Positions 31,772 to 43,360 of a DNA stretch of 64,000 nt are shown one piece after another (within the stretch, counting starts at the first letter, position 1; each line of letters starts with the position of its first letter). The stretch comes from Amia ocellicauda (lineage: Eukaryota; Chordata; Actinopteri; Amiiformes; Amiidae). The DNA lies in the NCBI RefSeq assembly GCF_036373705.1, contig NW_027102660.1, positions 1-64,000 of the forward strand, read 5' to 3'. The notes below the pieces were generated by a model, which did not search any database, was not told the origin of the DNA, and worked only from the letters and a program-made list of their open reading frames with translations. A program made the translations under genes and the position numbers.

Positions 31772-32482
31772 ATGTCCAGCGACATCAACATGAAACCCCG
31801 CAAGAAACAATCCCGGGCAAGGGTTCCTGTACTCACCAATTTGAAGATTGAACGCTCCTGGGTGTTGTTCTGGGGGGCTCGACGGGGTTACCGCTTTAAA
31901 AGGGATCCCAGCTATGTTGGAGTGGAGCTTTTTGCTTTGGGAGAGAAGGAGGGTACGTTGGAACCTTTTGAGACGGTAATTGAATACTCTTATGAGGACT
32001 GGTTGAAGGTGATGGCCTGGAGAGATCTGGGGCTTGTGGATAAGACTCTAGAAGGCTTGCAAGAGGGTCCAAGAGAATGCGAAATGGAGTCTCCGACTCA
32101 GGGTTTTGAAAGGTGTGAATGGGAAAGCTTGCAGAACTACGGTAGAGTGGTGAAGAGTCTATCTCTAACTACAGATCGTAAGGTTTTGTTTAGCAGTACT
32201 CTGATTACAAACCCTATTGAAGGGGGTGTGGAGGATCCAGAAAAACAGGTTACTGAAATTATGTTTGACGCCGTGGACTGGCCGTTCTTGAAAGAGGTCA
32301 TAAACTGTATAAATGATGGTTTTGACATCTTGACCAAATGTTCGCAACTGGATTTGGTTAGAAGGAGAATATGCTGGATTATGGATTATATATCCCCCTT
32401 GAATGACGACGACGATGATAAAACAGACGACGTGTGGGGTTTTGGAGGGGGGTCTGACGGCTCAGGGGCTACTCTCTTCTAA
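31772..32482 (+). CDS. Early-region gene 1, longer form, unknown (P4)
   Basis: A 236-residue frame sharing its first 129 residues with P2. It adds a segment with LITNPIEGGVEDPEKQV, a helical stretch (FLKEVINCINDGFDIL), an acidic run (LNDDDDDKTDD) and a Gly-rich end. No family recognised. It is either the fuller form of the gene or a rearranged one; the shared C-terminal nucleotide sequence favours the former. Confidence 0.6.
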   Translation: MSSDINMKPRKKQSRARVPVLTNLKIERSWVLFWGARRGYRFKRDPSYVGVELFALGEKEGTLEPFETVIEYSYEDWLKVMAWRDLGLVDKTLEGLQEGPRECEMESPTQGFERCEWESLQNYGRVVKSLSLTTDRKVLFSSTLITNPIEGGVEDPEKQVTEIMFDAVDWPFLKEVINCINDGFDILTKCSQLDLVRRRICWIMDYISPLNDDDDDKTDDVWGFGGGSDGSGATLF

Positions 32483-32560
32483 GAGGGCGGTGTGTCGTGA
32501 CGTAGTGAAGAGATAGGATAAAAGGCGCAACAATTCAATCATGGTTTAAAATTAAAGAGA

Positions 32561-33079
32561 ATGTCTTACCTGAAAGCTGCGGACGTCGACAGGCTCTACA
32601 GGCCTCTTCAAACCCGGGATCACCCCTGGTTCTATTCCCCAGATTTTGTATACACTCTGGAACCCTTTGACTGCGGTTACTCTCCAAGACCTCAGACCCT
32701 GGACTGCTTCTGCAACTGGTTCTGTCATCAACACTCTGCAGCTAACCTGAGAGCGCTATTACACCATGTGCTTGACAGAAAAGTAGCCAACGCGAGCCTT
32801 TTCTCTACAGATTTAACCATCGATGAGGATCAACTTTCAAACCTGGAAAAGTTAATGGCTGCTGTAACAAAGACCGGGGGGTACGAACACTGGGATGAAG
32901 CGCTCAAGGGGGCCAAGAATGATATTAGGCCATTTCATCAACATCTGTATGACCTTTTACTGAGCATGTTTAATACACCTCTGTTTACTTTTAAAATAGG
33001 TCATATTGTTGTTTTATTTACATATGTAACTGAGGTGTGTGCCTACAAGATAAAGAAACAGGTATATTTGTTGATATAG
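32561..33079 (+). CDS. Open frame linking the early gene 2 N-terminus to the Bcl-2-like segment (P4)
   Basis: A 172-residue frame whose first 45 or so residues match the start of early gene 2 (MSYLKAADVDRLYRPLQ), after which it continues as the Bcl-2-like sequence (DCFCNWFC to the BH1-like GHIVVLFTY). In P2, P3 and P6 the two genes are separate, so this is a rearranged early region. The myristoylation-type start is not at the N-terminus here. Confidence 0.5.
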   Translation: MSYLKAADVDRLYRPLQTRDHPWFYSPDFVYTLEPFDCGYSPRPQTLDCFCNWFCHQHSAANLRALLHHVLDRKVANASLFSTDLTIDEDQLSNLEKLMAAVTKTGGYEHWDEALKGAKNDIRPFHQHLYDLLLSMFNTPLFTFKIGHIVVLFTYVTEVCAYKIKKQVYLLI

Positions 33080-33251
33080 ATCAAGTAACCAATCATCTGA
33101 TTTCTTTTTGTCTGGACCGTAGAAAAAATTGTTGTGTATGTTATACTTTTCTCAAATGTCTAAAAAGGGGTATCTGCTCTCCTGAAGTTGAATAAAAAAC
33201 CTTGTATAAAAACTTTGCGCATAGTGTGGGTCTGTGTGGTTATTTGACAGA

Positions 33252-34343
33252 ATGACTCGGCAAGCTCCCCAAATGCAGGAACTATACTACAACCCAGCCA
33301 AGATTGGGGGTTTGGCGGGTAAGAAGGGTTTTCAAAGAGGACTCGCTGAGGCCGGAGTGAAGGTTAATGATGTGGTTGTTTCAGAATGGTTACGGGAACA
33401 AGACGCCTATACCTTACATAAACCTCTCAGGATTAACTTTAAAAGAAACCGCGTATATGCAACTGACATAGACTCACAATGGCAAATGGATCTAGTCGAT
33501 ATGTCAAATTTATCAAAACATAACAATGGTCACAAATTGATGTTGATGTGTATCGATGTGTTATCAAAATATGCCTGGGCTCGCATTCTACATAATAAAA
33601 CAGGTCGGGCGGTGACAAGGGCCTTTGAGGATATATTGTCCCAGGGTCGATGTCCTAAAAAACTGCAGACTGATAAAGGAAAAGAGTTTCTCAACAGAGA
33701 ATTTCAGAATCTACTGAAGAGACACAAAATACATCATTTCACCACCGGTAATGAGCTTAGGGCATCGGTAGTGGAGAGGTTTAACCGCACCATAAAGACC
33801 AAAATGTGGAGATATTTTACAGCGGTCAACACGTTCAAGTATTTTGATAAAGTTCAGGATTTTATCGATGCTTACAACCAAGGGTATCACACCAGTATTA
33901 AAATGAAGCCTAAAGATGTTGATCAAAGTAATTCTTTTAAGGTCTATAAAAAATTATACGGACCATTTATTAAGAAGGGAAAAACTACTTATAAGTTCAA
34001 CATCGGTGATGTGGTTCGCGTTTCAAAGCTAAGGAGTACTTTTGCCAAAGGTTATGAAGAAACATTTTCTGACGAATATTTTACAGTTACCGAACAGTTG
34101 GCTAGAGACCCACCCGTGTACCGGTTAAAAGACTATGACGGGGAGGATATAGAAGGAACGTTTTACGAAGCCGAGTTACAAAAAATTATTGTGGGTAAAG
34201 ACAGTGTATACAGAGTTGAAAAGATATTAGCTGAAAAAACCCAGAACCGGAAAAAATATGTGTTGATGAAATGGCTTGGATGGCCTGAAAAGTTCAATAG
34301 TTGGGTCCCGGAACAACAGGTTTGTGATATTCAATCCTTATAA
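33252..34343 (+). CDS. Polinton integrase with chromodomain, open (P4)
   Basis: A 363-residue frame from the ATG at 33252. Catalytic residues by position are Asp80, Asp141 and Glu175. The chromodomain occupies about residues 318-360, with its aromatic cage positions (Tyr, Trp, Trp) present. An N-terminal helical region (residues 1-70) precedes the core. Looks whole. Confidence 0.9.
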   Translation: MTRQAPQMQELYYNPAKIGGLAGKKGFQRGLAEAGVKVNDVVVSEWLREQDAYTLHKPLRINFKRNRVYATDIDSQWQMDLVDMSNLSKHNNGHKLMLMCIDVLSKYAWARILHNKTGRAVTRAFEDILSQGRCPKKLQTDKGKEFLNREFQNLLKRHKIHHFTTGNELRASVVERFNRTIKTKMWRYFTAVNTFKYFDKVQDFIDAYNQGYHTSIKMKPKDVDQSNSFKVYKKLYGPFIKKGKTTYKFNIGDVVRVSKLRSTFAKGYEETFSDEYFTVTEQLARDPPVYRLKDYDGEDIEGTFYEAELQKIIVGKDSVYRVEKILAEKTQNRKKYVLMKWLGWPEKFNSWVPEQQVCDIQSL

Positions 34344-34389
34344 CAACTTGCCCGCGGGTGTGTTGTGGGCATTACTTTCGATACTCAAG

Positions 34390-35122
34390 ATGGAATCAGG
34401 AGGCTTCTACGTGACTCTACCCAGTAACGCCTCTCTCGATATATACCCTAAAAATGAAATATCCAGTTACACGGTACAATTTGGAAAATCTATAGATCTA
34501 AGGGGGTCGTGGGAAGTGGGGTTGGCGGAAATACAGTATCCTTACACTTGGGCTGTTTTACAAGATAAGGATGCCACCTTCGCCATTTTTGATGATGTTA
34601 AAAAGAGTCAATGGACATTCACGATACAAGGAGGTTATTATGACAATGTGGATAAAATATTAGATGAGATGCATAAACAGTTCTCAGAAGGCACCCCCAA
34701 CATCAAGCTATATTACAACCCTATTAAAAACAGAGTGTACAAGGTGTCAAAACCAGGTATTAGCATTCAAACCAGCGGCCAACTGGGGCGTATATTTGGG
34801 ATCTATTCTGACACAGAGAGCAGGTTCTCAGAAGTGGTGGGGCGGCTTTTACACTCTTTATGTGTATACGGATATCATAACCCACCAGAGGGTCGGGGAT
34901 AGTTATGTCCCCCTTTTGAGAAATGTACTTATTAAAGGTAAAAGCAATGACATGGTCACAATTACTTATGACAAGCCACACTACGTACCAGTCTCAAAGA
35001 CCCAATTTGACAACATCACGATCGAAGTAAAATCGGATCAGAATATCAACGTACCCTTCCGCTTCAGTAAAGTTATTGTCAAACTACATTTTCGACCCCT
35101 GAAACAGTTTGTACATTATTAA
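34390..35122 (+). pseudogene. Polinton penton (P4), broken
   Basis: Near-identical to P3. About one break. Confidence 0.8.
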
Positions 35123-35123
35123 A

Positions 35124-35612
35124 ATGGCTACCTCGAGGGGTTATGTAGATCCTAGCGCCTATGTGGATTATTACAAGATGCAAGCCGGGAACGGCTTGCC
35201 CGGTTTTGTAGGAGCCCCCACAATGTATGGCGCCGGTCTAGGAGGACTCTTTCATGGTCTCTTTAGAATGGCCGTACCCCTGCTTAAGAGAGGCTTTGCT
35301 ATAGCCAGACCCCACTTGAAATCAGCGGCTAAAAATATTGTTAGTGACGTGTTCACCAATGTTATGAACCGGGCAGCTAGCCATGAGCATCAGGAGGGTT
35401 CGGGTCTCATGGTAATGGCGAGGAGGGGGGGTAAAAGAAGAAACAGCATGTGTCCACCAGGGCGACGAAGATCCGTGGCTAACAAAAAACGAAGAATCTC
35501 TCATTCTCCAACATATCGTGGAAACACTCGGAGAAGGAAGCAGCACAAGAAAAAACCTGCAAAAAGAAAGTCTCAAAGAAAGAAAAATAGAGCCTCAGGA
35601 TACATCTTTTAA
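35124..35612 (+). CDS. Core/pX-like basic virion protein (P4)
   Basis: 162 residues, identical to P3 in the translated sequence. Confidence 0.7.
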   Translation: MATSRGYVDPSAYVDYYKMQAGNGLPGFVGAPTMYGAGLGGLFHGLFRMAVPLLKRGFAIARPHLKSAAKNIVSDVFTNVMNRAASHEHQEGSGLMVMARRGGKRRNSMCPPGRRRSVANKKRRISHSPTYRGNTRRRKQHKKKPAKRKSQRKKNRASGYIF

Positions 35613-35614
35613 AC

Positions 35615-36930
35615 ATGTCTTTTGTCAACAGTCTATCGGAAGAATGCGTCAAATCAGAACTGGATCTGTTTACAGTTCCATACACTCAAACGAGTATAGA
35701 TAAGATCATATATGTAGAGATTCCCCCTCTTTCTGCAATTTCAGACACGGCCCCTCTGGAGTTTTTTATAGCTGGCAATGGCGAGGATTATATTGATTTG
35801 AATAACACATTTATTTTAATGAACTGTAAAGTGACTGATTAGGATGGCGATGCAATCGAGAAGACGGCCAACGCTGGGGTCATCAATTAATCAATTACCC
35901 GGTGGCCACCATGTTTTCACAGGTGGATGTGACCCTGGGAGATCGGCTCATTAGTCAAAGCAGCAATACTTACCCCTATAGAGTCATGATGGAGTGTATC
36001 CTTAATTATAGTGAGGAGACCCTAAGCAAACAGTTCAGCCCCGGCCTTCTCTTCAAAGACATCCCGGAAGCTATGGACGACAAGGATCCAGAGGGACTCA
36101 ATAAGGGTTTGCAAAAAAGATCGGCCTCTTCAACAGAAGGGAGGACCTTTGAGCTAATGGGGCATATCCATGCAGACATATTTTTCCAAGAAAAACTCAT
36201 GCTCAACGGGGTAGACATTAAAATTAAAATGATCCGTAGTAAAAGTGCTTTTTGTCTGATGACCCCTGATACGGAAAAATATAAACTGACCATATTATCG
36301 GCCTCGCTGTTTGTGAAATAAGTGTCCGTCTCCCCGGCGGTTAAACTAGGACACGCGCTGGCGTTAGTGACGGCAAACGCCAAGTACCCGATCGAAAGAG
36401 TCTATATGAAAGTCCACAGTATCCCCGCAGGGACACGGGTGATGAACCAGGAAAATCTGTTTCTAGGACAGCTCCCAAAACAGGTTATTATAGGTCTCGT
36501 GGATAATGATGCATTTACCGGGGTTTACAACAAGAACACCTTTAACTTTAAACATTATAACGCGGAATTTATAGCATTGTACGTCGATGGTGTGCAGGTT
36601 CCATCCAGACCTTTTCAACCTGACTTTGAAAACGGCAATGCGGTTCGTGAATATTACAGTCTAGTACTGGCTACGGGTCGCCATCTCAAGGATCAAACTC
36701 TGCTGATCGATCGCCGGGAATACTGCAGCGGTTACACCCTGTATGGTTTCAACCTGACCCCTGACGAAGAGTGTGGACAACATATTTCACTGATGAAGAC
36801 GGGCAATATGCGTTTGGAGATGCGTTTCAAGCAGCCTCTACCACACACTGTAAATATGGTCGTGTATGCTGTGTTTGACAACATTATTGAGGTGAATCAG
36901 AGGAGAAACGTTCCGTATGATTATTATTAA
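35615..36930 (+). pseudogene. Polinton major capsid protein (P4), broken
   Basis: Same damaged state as P3. About three breaks. Confidence 0.85.
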
Positions 36931-36931
36931 A

Positions 36932-37285
36932 ATGAACACCAGAGAGCTCAACCACATCATGAATGCCCTGGCCGGCTCACGGAAACTGTTTCAAGGAGTC
37001 TACGCCTGCGATCAGCTGCCTAAATTTAAGATCAAGAATTTACCTGCAATGTACATAATCAACACACACCCTAAAAATATGCCCGGAGAACATTGGCTGG
37101 CTATTTATCTAAGGGAGGACCACCGTGGTGAATTTTTTGATTCCTATGCAAACCCCCCGGATTTCAGACCTTTCCCTCGGAAGATCAATAACTTTCTGCT
37201 CAACAACTGTCAAGAAACCATTTACAGCGGTCGTCAAGTACAAAGTCTTCAGACCTTCACTTGTGGTCAGCACTGTGTGCACTAG
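36932..37285 (+). pseudogene. Protease fragment (P4)
   Basis: Cut at the same point as P3 and continues into host spacer with tRNA-Val (CAC). Confidence 0.85.
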
Positions 37286-37474
37286 CACGCATGCACCGCG
37301 GGTTGTTTCCGCCCGGTTTCGAACCAGGGACCTTTCGCGTGTGAGGCGAACGTGATAGCCACTACACTACGGAAACCGACCTGTCCTGGTGTTTCGAATG
37401 GCTCCCATCGAAGCCGGCTGGTAAAACGCGCACAGGCGTTTCCCGTGGGCCAGCCTGTGAGATAAAGGTTTCTA
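37284..37474. repeat. Host tRNA-Val (CAC) spacer between P4 and Tc1 copy B
   Basis: Duplicate of 27951-28140, ending at the Tc1 TA target (37473-37474). Confidence 0.85.
37304..37376 (-). tRNA. tRNA-Val (CAC)
   Basis: Identical in sequence to the gene at 27970-28042 and likewise without a close TTTT terminator. Confidence 0.8.
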
Positions 37475-38642
37475 CACTCACCTAAAGGATTATTAGGAAC
37501 ACCTGTTCAATAACCAACCAATCATATGGCAGTTGCTTCAATGCATTTAGGGGTGTGGTCCTGGTCAAGACAATCTCCTGAACTCCAAACTGAAAGTCTG
37601 AATGGGAAAGAAAGGTGATTTAAGCAATTTTGAGCGTGGCATGGTTGTTGGTGCCAGACGGGCTGGTCTGAGTATTTCACAATCTGCTCAGTTACTGGGA
37701 TTTTCACGCACAACCATTTCTAGGGTTTACAAAGAATGGTGTGAAAAGGGAAAAACATCCAGTATGCGGCAGTCCTGTGGGCGAAAATGCCTTGTTGATG
37801 CTAGAGGTCAGAGGAGAATGGGCCGACTGATTCAAGCTGATAGAAGAGCAACTTTGACTGAAATAACCACTCGTTACAACCGAGGTATGCAGCAAAGCAT
37901 TTGTGAAGCCACAACACGTACAACCTTGAGGCGGATGGGCTACAACAGCAGAAGACCCCACCGGGTACCACTCATCTCCACTACAAATAGGAAAAAGAGG
38001 CTACAATTTGCACAAACTCACCAAAATTGGACAGTTGTTGCCTGGTCTGATGAGTCTCGATTTCTGTTGAGACAGAATTTGACGTAAACAGAATGAGAAC
38101 ATGGATCCATCATGCCTTGTTACCACTGTGCAGGCTGGTGGTGGTGGTGTAATGGTGTGGGGGATGTTTTCTTGGCACACTTTAGGCTCCTTAGTGCCAA
38201 TTGGGCATCGTTTAAATGCCACGGCCTACCTGAGCATTGTTTCTGACCATGTCCATCCCTTTATGACCACCATGTACCCATCCTCTGATGGCTACTTCCA
38301 GCAGGATAATGCACCATGTCACAAAGGTTGAATCATTTCAAATTGGTTTCTTGAACATGACAATGAGTTCACTGTACTAAACTGGCCCCCACAGTCACCA
38401 GATCTCAACCCAATAGAGCATCTTTGGGATGTGGTGGAACGGGAGCTTCGTGCCCTGGATGTGCATCCCACAAATCTCCATCAACTGCAAGATGCTATCC
38501 TATCAATTTGGGCCAACATTTCTAAAGAATGCTTTCAGCACCTTGTTGAATCAATGCCACGTAGAATTAAGTCAGTTCTGAAGGCGAAAGGGTGTCAAAC
38601 ATAGTATTAGTATGGTGTTCCTAATAATCCTTTAGGTGAGTG
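37475..38642 (+). mobile_element. Tc1-like DNA transposon, copy B
   Basis: 1168 bp, at the same spacer position as copy A and with the same inverted repeats and TA flanks (37473-37474 and 38643-38644). It is 17 bp shorter than copy A because of an internal deletion near 38074. Confidence 0.95.
37602..38604 (+). pseudogene. Tc1-like transposase, copy B, inactivated
   Basis: As copy A but with a 17-bp deletion just after SDESRFLLR that shifts the frame, in addition to the later stop after APCHKG. Confidence 0.9.
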
Positions 38643-39405
38643 TATTTTCACTGACCTATTTTGCATTGCTCAAGGACACATCAGGACACTTTGGAAACTC
38701 TTTCAAAGGAAGAACGCCCTGAGCTATGACAAGACTTACACTTACCCCAACAAGGTGATGCTCAATGGCTTGTTCAAACAGCTGCTGCTCGTCTTGTGCC
38801 ACCATCAGACAATCACAGAGCTATTGTGCCTTCTACACCTTACGGTAGCTTTACTTTAACAATAATAATGACGGCGACCACGACGACAAAAAGAAAAACA
38901 AGAACAACAACAACAACAACAAGAACAATAACATCATCATCAGATTTTAATTAAAAGTGGCTACACCAGCGTTTACAATTTCAACCTGTCGACGGACGGA
39001 CGCTCTGAGTGCACCGATTTCGGGATACTTCGGAAACTCTTTCAAAGGCAGGACGCCCTGCGATCAGACAGTGCCTGCACTTAGCCCAACAAGGTGATGC
39101 TGAATGGCTTGTTCAAACGGCTGGTGGTCTTCCGTCACCACCAGACTATCAGAGCTATTTTGCGCCTTCAACTACATAAGAGTAACAGCAATGTCACCGA
39201 TCCTGCTACGGTCGTATTGCAACAGCAACGACATGTATCGATTTTAAAAGTGTCAGTTCCAGCGCCTCGCAAAGCTACCCTTCTGCGATCATTTGTTCTC
39301 AAGGTCAGGATTTCTTGCCACTCCGAGGAAGAGAAAACGACGGCCGGCCATGGGGCAGAGAGATGAGGACGGGTAACACGGCACTGGCACGCGTGCACCG
39401 TGGGT

Positions 39406-39478
39406 TGTTTCCGCCCAGTTTCGAACCAGGGACTTCTCGCGTGTGAGGCGAACATGATAGCCACTACACTACAGAAAC
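39406..39478 (-). tRNA. Diverged tRNA-Val (CAC), possibly inactive
   Basis: Duplicate of 30752-30824 with the same weakened stems. Confidence 0.55.
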
Positions 39479-40050
39479 CAACCTGTCCTGGGGTTTCGAT
39501 TGGCTCCCATCGAAGCAGGCTGGTAAAACGCGCACAGGCGTTTCCCGTGGGCCTGCCTGTGAGATAAAGGTTTCTATTTTCACTGACCTATATTGCATTG
39601 CTCAAGGGCACATCAGGACACTTTGGAAACTCTTTTAAAGGAAGAATGCCCTGAGCTATGACAAGACTTACACTTACCCCAACAAGGTGATGCTCAATGG
39701 CTTGTTCAAACAGCTGCTGCTCGTCTTGTGCCACCATCAGACAATCACAGAGCTATTGTGCCTTCTACACCTTACGGTAGCAACAAATCTAACTACTGCT
39801 TTACTTTAACAATAATAATGACGGCGACCACGATGACAACAAGAACAACAACAACAACATCATCATCATCATCATCATCATCATCAGATTTTAATTAAAA
39901 GTGGCTACACCAGCGTTTACAATTTCAACCTGTCGACGGACGGACGCTCTGAGAGCACCGATTTCGGGCACTCCAATGAAGAAAAGCTACCCACCGCCTC
40001 CGGGGAACCACGAGGGCAAACAGGACGAAAAGGGCCGGCCCACAGCAGGC

Positions 40051-40123
40051 TGTTTCCGCCCGGTTTCGAACCGGGGACCTTTCGCGTGTTAGGCGAACGT
40101 GATAACCGCTACACTACGGAAAC
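40051..40123 (-). tRNA. tRNA-Val (AAC)
   Basis: 73 nt with anticodon loop CTAACAC and perfect acceptor, anticodon and T stems. AAAA at about 40028 gives a minus-strand TTTT terminator about 20 nt downstream. Together with 49679-49751 it is the best-preserved AAC gene here. Confidence 0.9.
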
Positions 40124-40742
40124 TGACACCGCCACGTCTTGCTTCAAACGGTTACCGTTGAAGCCTGCTGGTAAAACGGGCTCAGGCATTTCAGGTCGGC
40201 TAGACTGTGAGATGGCGTCTGAAGTGCCGCGAAAGGATGCCATTTTCACAGACCTGTTTGGCATTGCTAAAGGGCACATCAGGACACTTCGGAAACTCTT
40301 TCAAAGGCAGGACGCCCTGCGCTCTGACAGTGCCTGCACTTAGCCCAACAAGGTGATGCTGAATGGCTTGTTCAAACGGCTGGTGGTCTTCCGTCACCAC
40401 CAGACTATCAGAGCTATACTGCGCCTTCAACTACATAAGAGTAGATAGTAGGGTTTTTTGGGCGCGGCCTATTTTGTTATGACGTATGCCCTAAGCTTAT
40501 TAATATTCCTACGTCATAATTGGGGGGCGTGATTTTAGGTAGAGTTATTTCCTTAATTATTCCTACGTCATATCCGTCAGAAAGTGTACACCCATAAAAC
40601 CCTGAACATCAAGGCCACCCATAAATACCCCCACCCCTCTGAAGGCAACGCCCCGAAACTCTCCTCTCTATTTAAGAACCCGCGCTGCTTTTAGGCAATA
40701 CCTCTTTAATTCTCAGCATCAGAAACATCCCGCTTCTTCAAC

Positions 40743-41453
40743 ATGTCCAGCGACATCAACATGAAACCCCGCAAGAAACAATCCCGGGCAAGGGTTCCTG
40801 TACTCACCAATTTGAAGATTGAACGCTCCTGGGTGTTGTTCTGGGGGGCTCGACGGGGTTACCGCTTTAAAAGGGATCCCAGCTATGTTGGAGTGGAGCT
40901 TTTTGCTTTGGGAGAGAAGGAGGGTACGTTGGAACCTTTTGAGACGGTAATTGAATACTCTTATGAGGACTGGTTGAAGGTGATGGCCTGGAGAGATCTG
41001 GGGCTTGTGGATAAGACTCTAGAAGGCTTGCAAGAGGGTCCAAGAGAATGCGAAATGGAGTCTCCGACTCAGGGTTTTGAAAGGTGTGAATGGGAAAGCT
41101 TGCAGAACTACGGTAGAGTGGTGAAGAGTCTATCTCTAACTACAGATCGTAAGGTTTTGTTTAGCAGTACTCTGATTACAAACCCTATTGAAGGGGGTGT
41201 GGAGGATCCAGAAAAACAGGTTACTGAAATTATGTTTGACGCCGTGGACTGGCCGTTCTTGAAAGAGGTCATAAACTGTATAAATGATGGTTTTGACATC
41301 TTGACCAAATGTTCGCAACTGGATTTGGTTAGAAGGAGAATATGCTGGATTATGGATTATATATCCCCCTTGAATGACGACGACGATGATAAAACAGACG
41401 ACGTGTGGGGTTTTGGAGGGGGGTCTGACGGCTCAGGGGCTACTCTCTTCTAA
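40743..41453 (+). CDS. Early-region gene 1, longer form, unknown (P5)
   Basis: 236 residues, identical to P4. Confidence 0.6.
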   Translation: MSSDINMKPRKKQSRARVPVLTNLKIERSWVLFWGARRGYRFKRDPSYVGVELFALGEKEGTLEPFETVIEYSYEDWLKVMAWRDLGLVDKTLEGLQEGPRECEMESPTQGFERCEWESLQNYGRVVKSLSLTTDRKVLFSSTLITNPIEGGVEDPEKQVTEIMFDAVDWPFLKEVINCINDGFDILTKCSQLDLVRRRICWIMDYISPLNDDDDDKTDDVWGFGGGSDGSGATLF

Positions 41454-41531
41454 GAGGGCGGTGTGTCGTGACGTAGTGAAGAGATAGGATAAAAGGCGCA
41501 ACAATTCAATCATGGTTTAAAATTAAAGAGA

Positions 41532-42050
41532 ATGTCTTACCTGAAAGCTGCGGACGTCGACAGGCTCTACAGGCCTCTTCAAACCCGGGATCACCCCTGG
41601 TTCTATTCCCCAGATTTTGTATACACTCTGGAACCCTTTGACTGCGGTTACTCTCCAAGACCTCAGACCCTGGACTGCTTCTGCAACTGGTTCTGTCATC
41701 AACACTCTGCAGCTAACCTGAGAGCGCTATTACACCATGTGCTTGACAGAAAAGTAGCCAACGCGAGCCTTTTCTCTACAGATTTAACCATCGATGAGGA
41801 TCAACTTTCAAACCTGGAAAAGTGAATGGCTGCTGTAACAAAGACCGGGGGATACGAACACTGGGATGAAGCGCTCAAGGGGGCCAAGAATGATATTAGG
41901 CCATTTCATCAACATCTGTATGACCTTTTACTGAGCATGTTTAATACACCTCTGTTTACTTTTAAAATAGGTCATATTGTTGTTTTATTTACATATGTAA
42001 CTGAGGTGTGTGCCTACAAGATAAAGAAACAGGTATATTTGTTGATATAG
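41532..42050 (+). pseudogene. Early gene 2 / Bcl-2-like rearranged region (P5), broken
   Basis: Same compacted layout as P4. About one break. Confidence 0.5.
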
Positions 42051-42222
42051 ATCAAGTAACCAATCATCTGATTTCTTTTTGTCTGGACCGTAGAAAAAAT
42101 TGTTGTGTATGTTATACTTTTCTCAAATGTCTAAAAAGGGGTATCTGCTCTCCTGAAGTTGAATAAAAAACCTTGTATAAAAACTTTGCGCATAGTGTGG
42201 GTCTGTGTGGTTATTTGACAGA

Positions 42223-43314
42223 ATGACTCGGCAAGCTCCCCAAATGCAGGAACTATACTACAACCCAGCCAAGATTGGGGGTTTGGCGGGTAAGAAGGGT
42301 TTTCAAAGAGGACTCGCTGAGGCCGGAGTGAAGGTTAATGATGTGGTTGTTTCAGAATGGTTACGGGAACAAGACGCCTATACCTTACATAAACCTCTCA
42401 GGATTAACTTTAAAAGAAACCGCGTATATGCAACTGACATAGACTCACAATGGCAAATGGATCTAGTCGATATGTCAAATTTATCAAAACATAACAATGG
42501 TCACAAATTGATGTTGATGTGTATCGATGTGTTATCAAAATATGCCTGGGCTCGCATTCTACATAATAAAACAGGTCGGGCGGTGACAAGGGCCTTTGAG
42601 GATATATTGTCCCAGGGTCGATGTCCTAAAAAACTGCAGACTGATAAAGGAAAAGAGTTTCTCAACAGAGAATTTCAGAATCTACTGAAGAGACACAAAA
42701 TACATCATTTCACCACCGGTAATGAGCTTAGGGCATCGGTAGTGGAGAGGTTTAACCGCACCATAAAGACCAAAATGTGGAGATATTTTACAGCGGTCAA
42801 CACGTTCAAGTATTTTGATAAAGTTCAGGATTTTATCGATGCTTACAACCAAGGGTATCACACCAGTATTAAAATGAAGCCTAAAGATGTTGATCAAAGT
42901 AATTCTTTTAAGGTCTATAAAAAATTATACGGACCATTTATTAAGAAGGGAAAAACTACTTATAAGTTCAACATCGGTGATGTGGTTCGCGTTTCAAAGC
43001 TAAGGAGTACTTTTGCCAAAGGTTATGAAGAAACATTTTCTGACGAATATTTTACAGTTACCGAACAGTTGGCTAGAGACCCACCCGTGTACCGGTTAAA
43101 AGACTATGACGGGGAGGATATAGAAGGAACGTTTTACGAAGCCGAGTTACAAAAAATTATTGTGGGTAAAGACAGTGTATACAGAGTTGAAAAGATATTA
43201 GCTGAAAAAACCCAGAACCGGAAAAAATATGTGTTGATGAAATGGCTTGGATGGCCTGAAAAGTTCAATAGTTGGGTCCCGGAACAACAGGTTTGCGATA
43301 TTCAATCCTTATAA
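42223..43314 (+). CDS. Polinton integrase with chromodomain, open (P5)
   Basis: 363 residues, identical to P4 in the translated sequence. DDE core and chromodomain complete. Confidence 0.9.
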   Translation: MTRQAPQMQELYYNPAKIGGLAGKKGFQRGLAEAGVKVNDVVVSEWLREQDAYTLHKPLRINFKRNRVYATDIDSQWQMDLVDMSNLSKHNNGHKLMLMCIDVLSKYAWARILHNKTGRAVTRAFEDILSQGRCPKKLQTDKGKEFLNREFQNLLKRHKIHHFTTGNELRASVVERFNRTIKTKMWRYFTAVNTFKYFDKVQDFIDAYNQGYHTSIKMKPKDVDQSNSFKVYKKLYGPFIKKGKTTYKFNIGDVVRVSKLRSTFAKGYEETFSDEYFTVTEQLARDPPVYRLKDYDGEDIEGTFYEAELQKIIVGKDSVYRVEKILAEKTQNRKKYVLMKWLGWPEKFNSWVPEQQVCDIQSL

Positions 43315-43360
43315 CAACTTGCCCGCGGGTGTGTTGTGGGCATTACTTTCGATACTCAAG

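Larger units (their letters stand above)
31469..37283 (+). mobile_element. Polinton copy P4, left half, truncated in the protease
   Basis: Same truncation junction as P3 and P5. The early region differs in layout from P2: early gene 1 has a longer frame, and the segment between early gene 2 and the Bcl-2-like gene is compacted. The integrase and core frames are open; penton and capsid are broken. About five breaks besides the truncation. Confidence 0.93.
38643..40439. repeat. Host tRNA-Val tandem spacer array between Tc1 copy B and P5
   Basis: About 1.8 kb and the shortest of the three arrays. Relative to 47614-50067 it lacks about 663 bp, including one tRNA unit, and it has a longer CAT run (39836-39886). 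No protein gene is supported. Confidence 0.8.
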
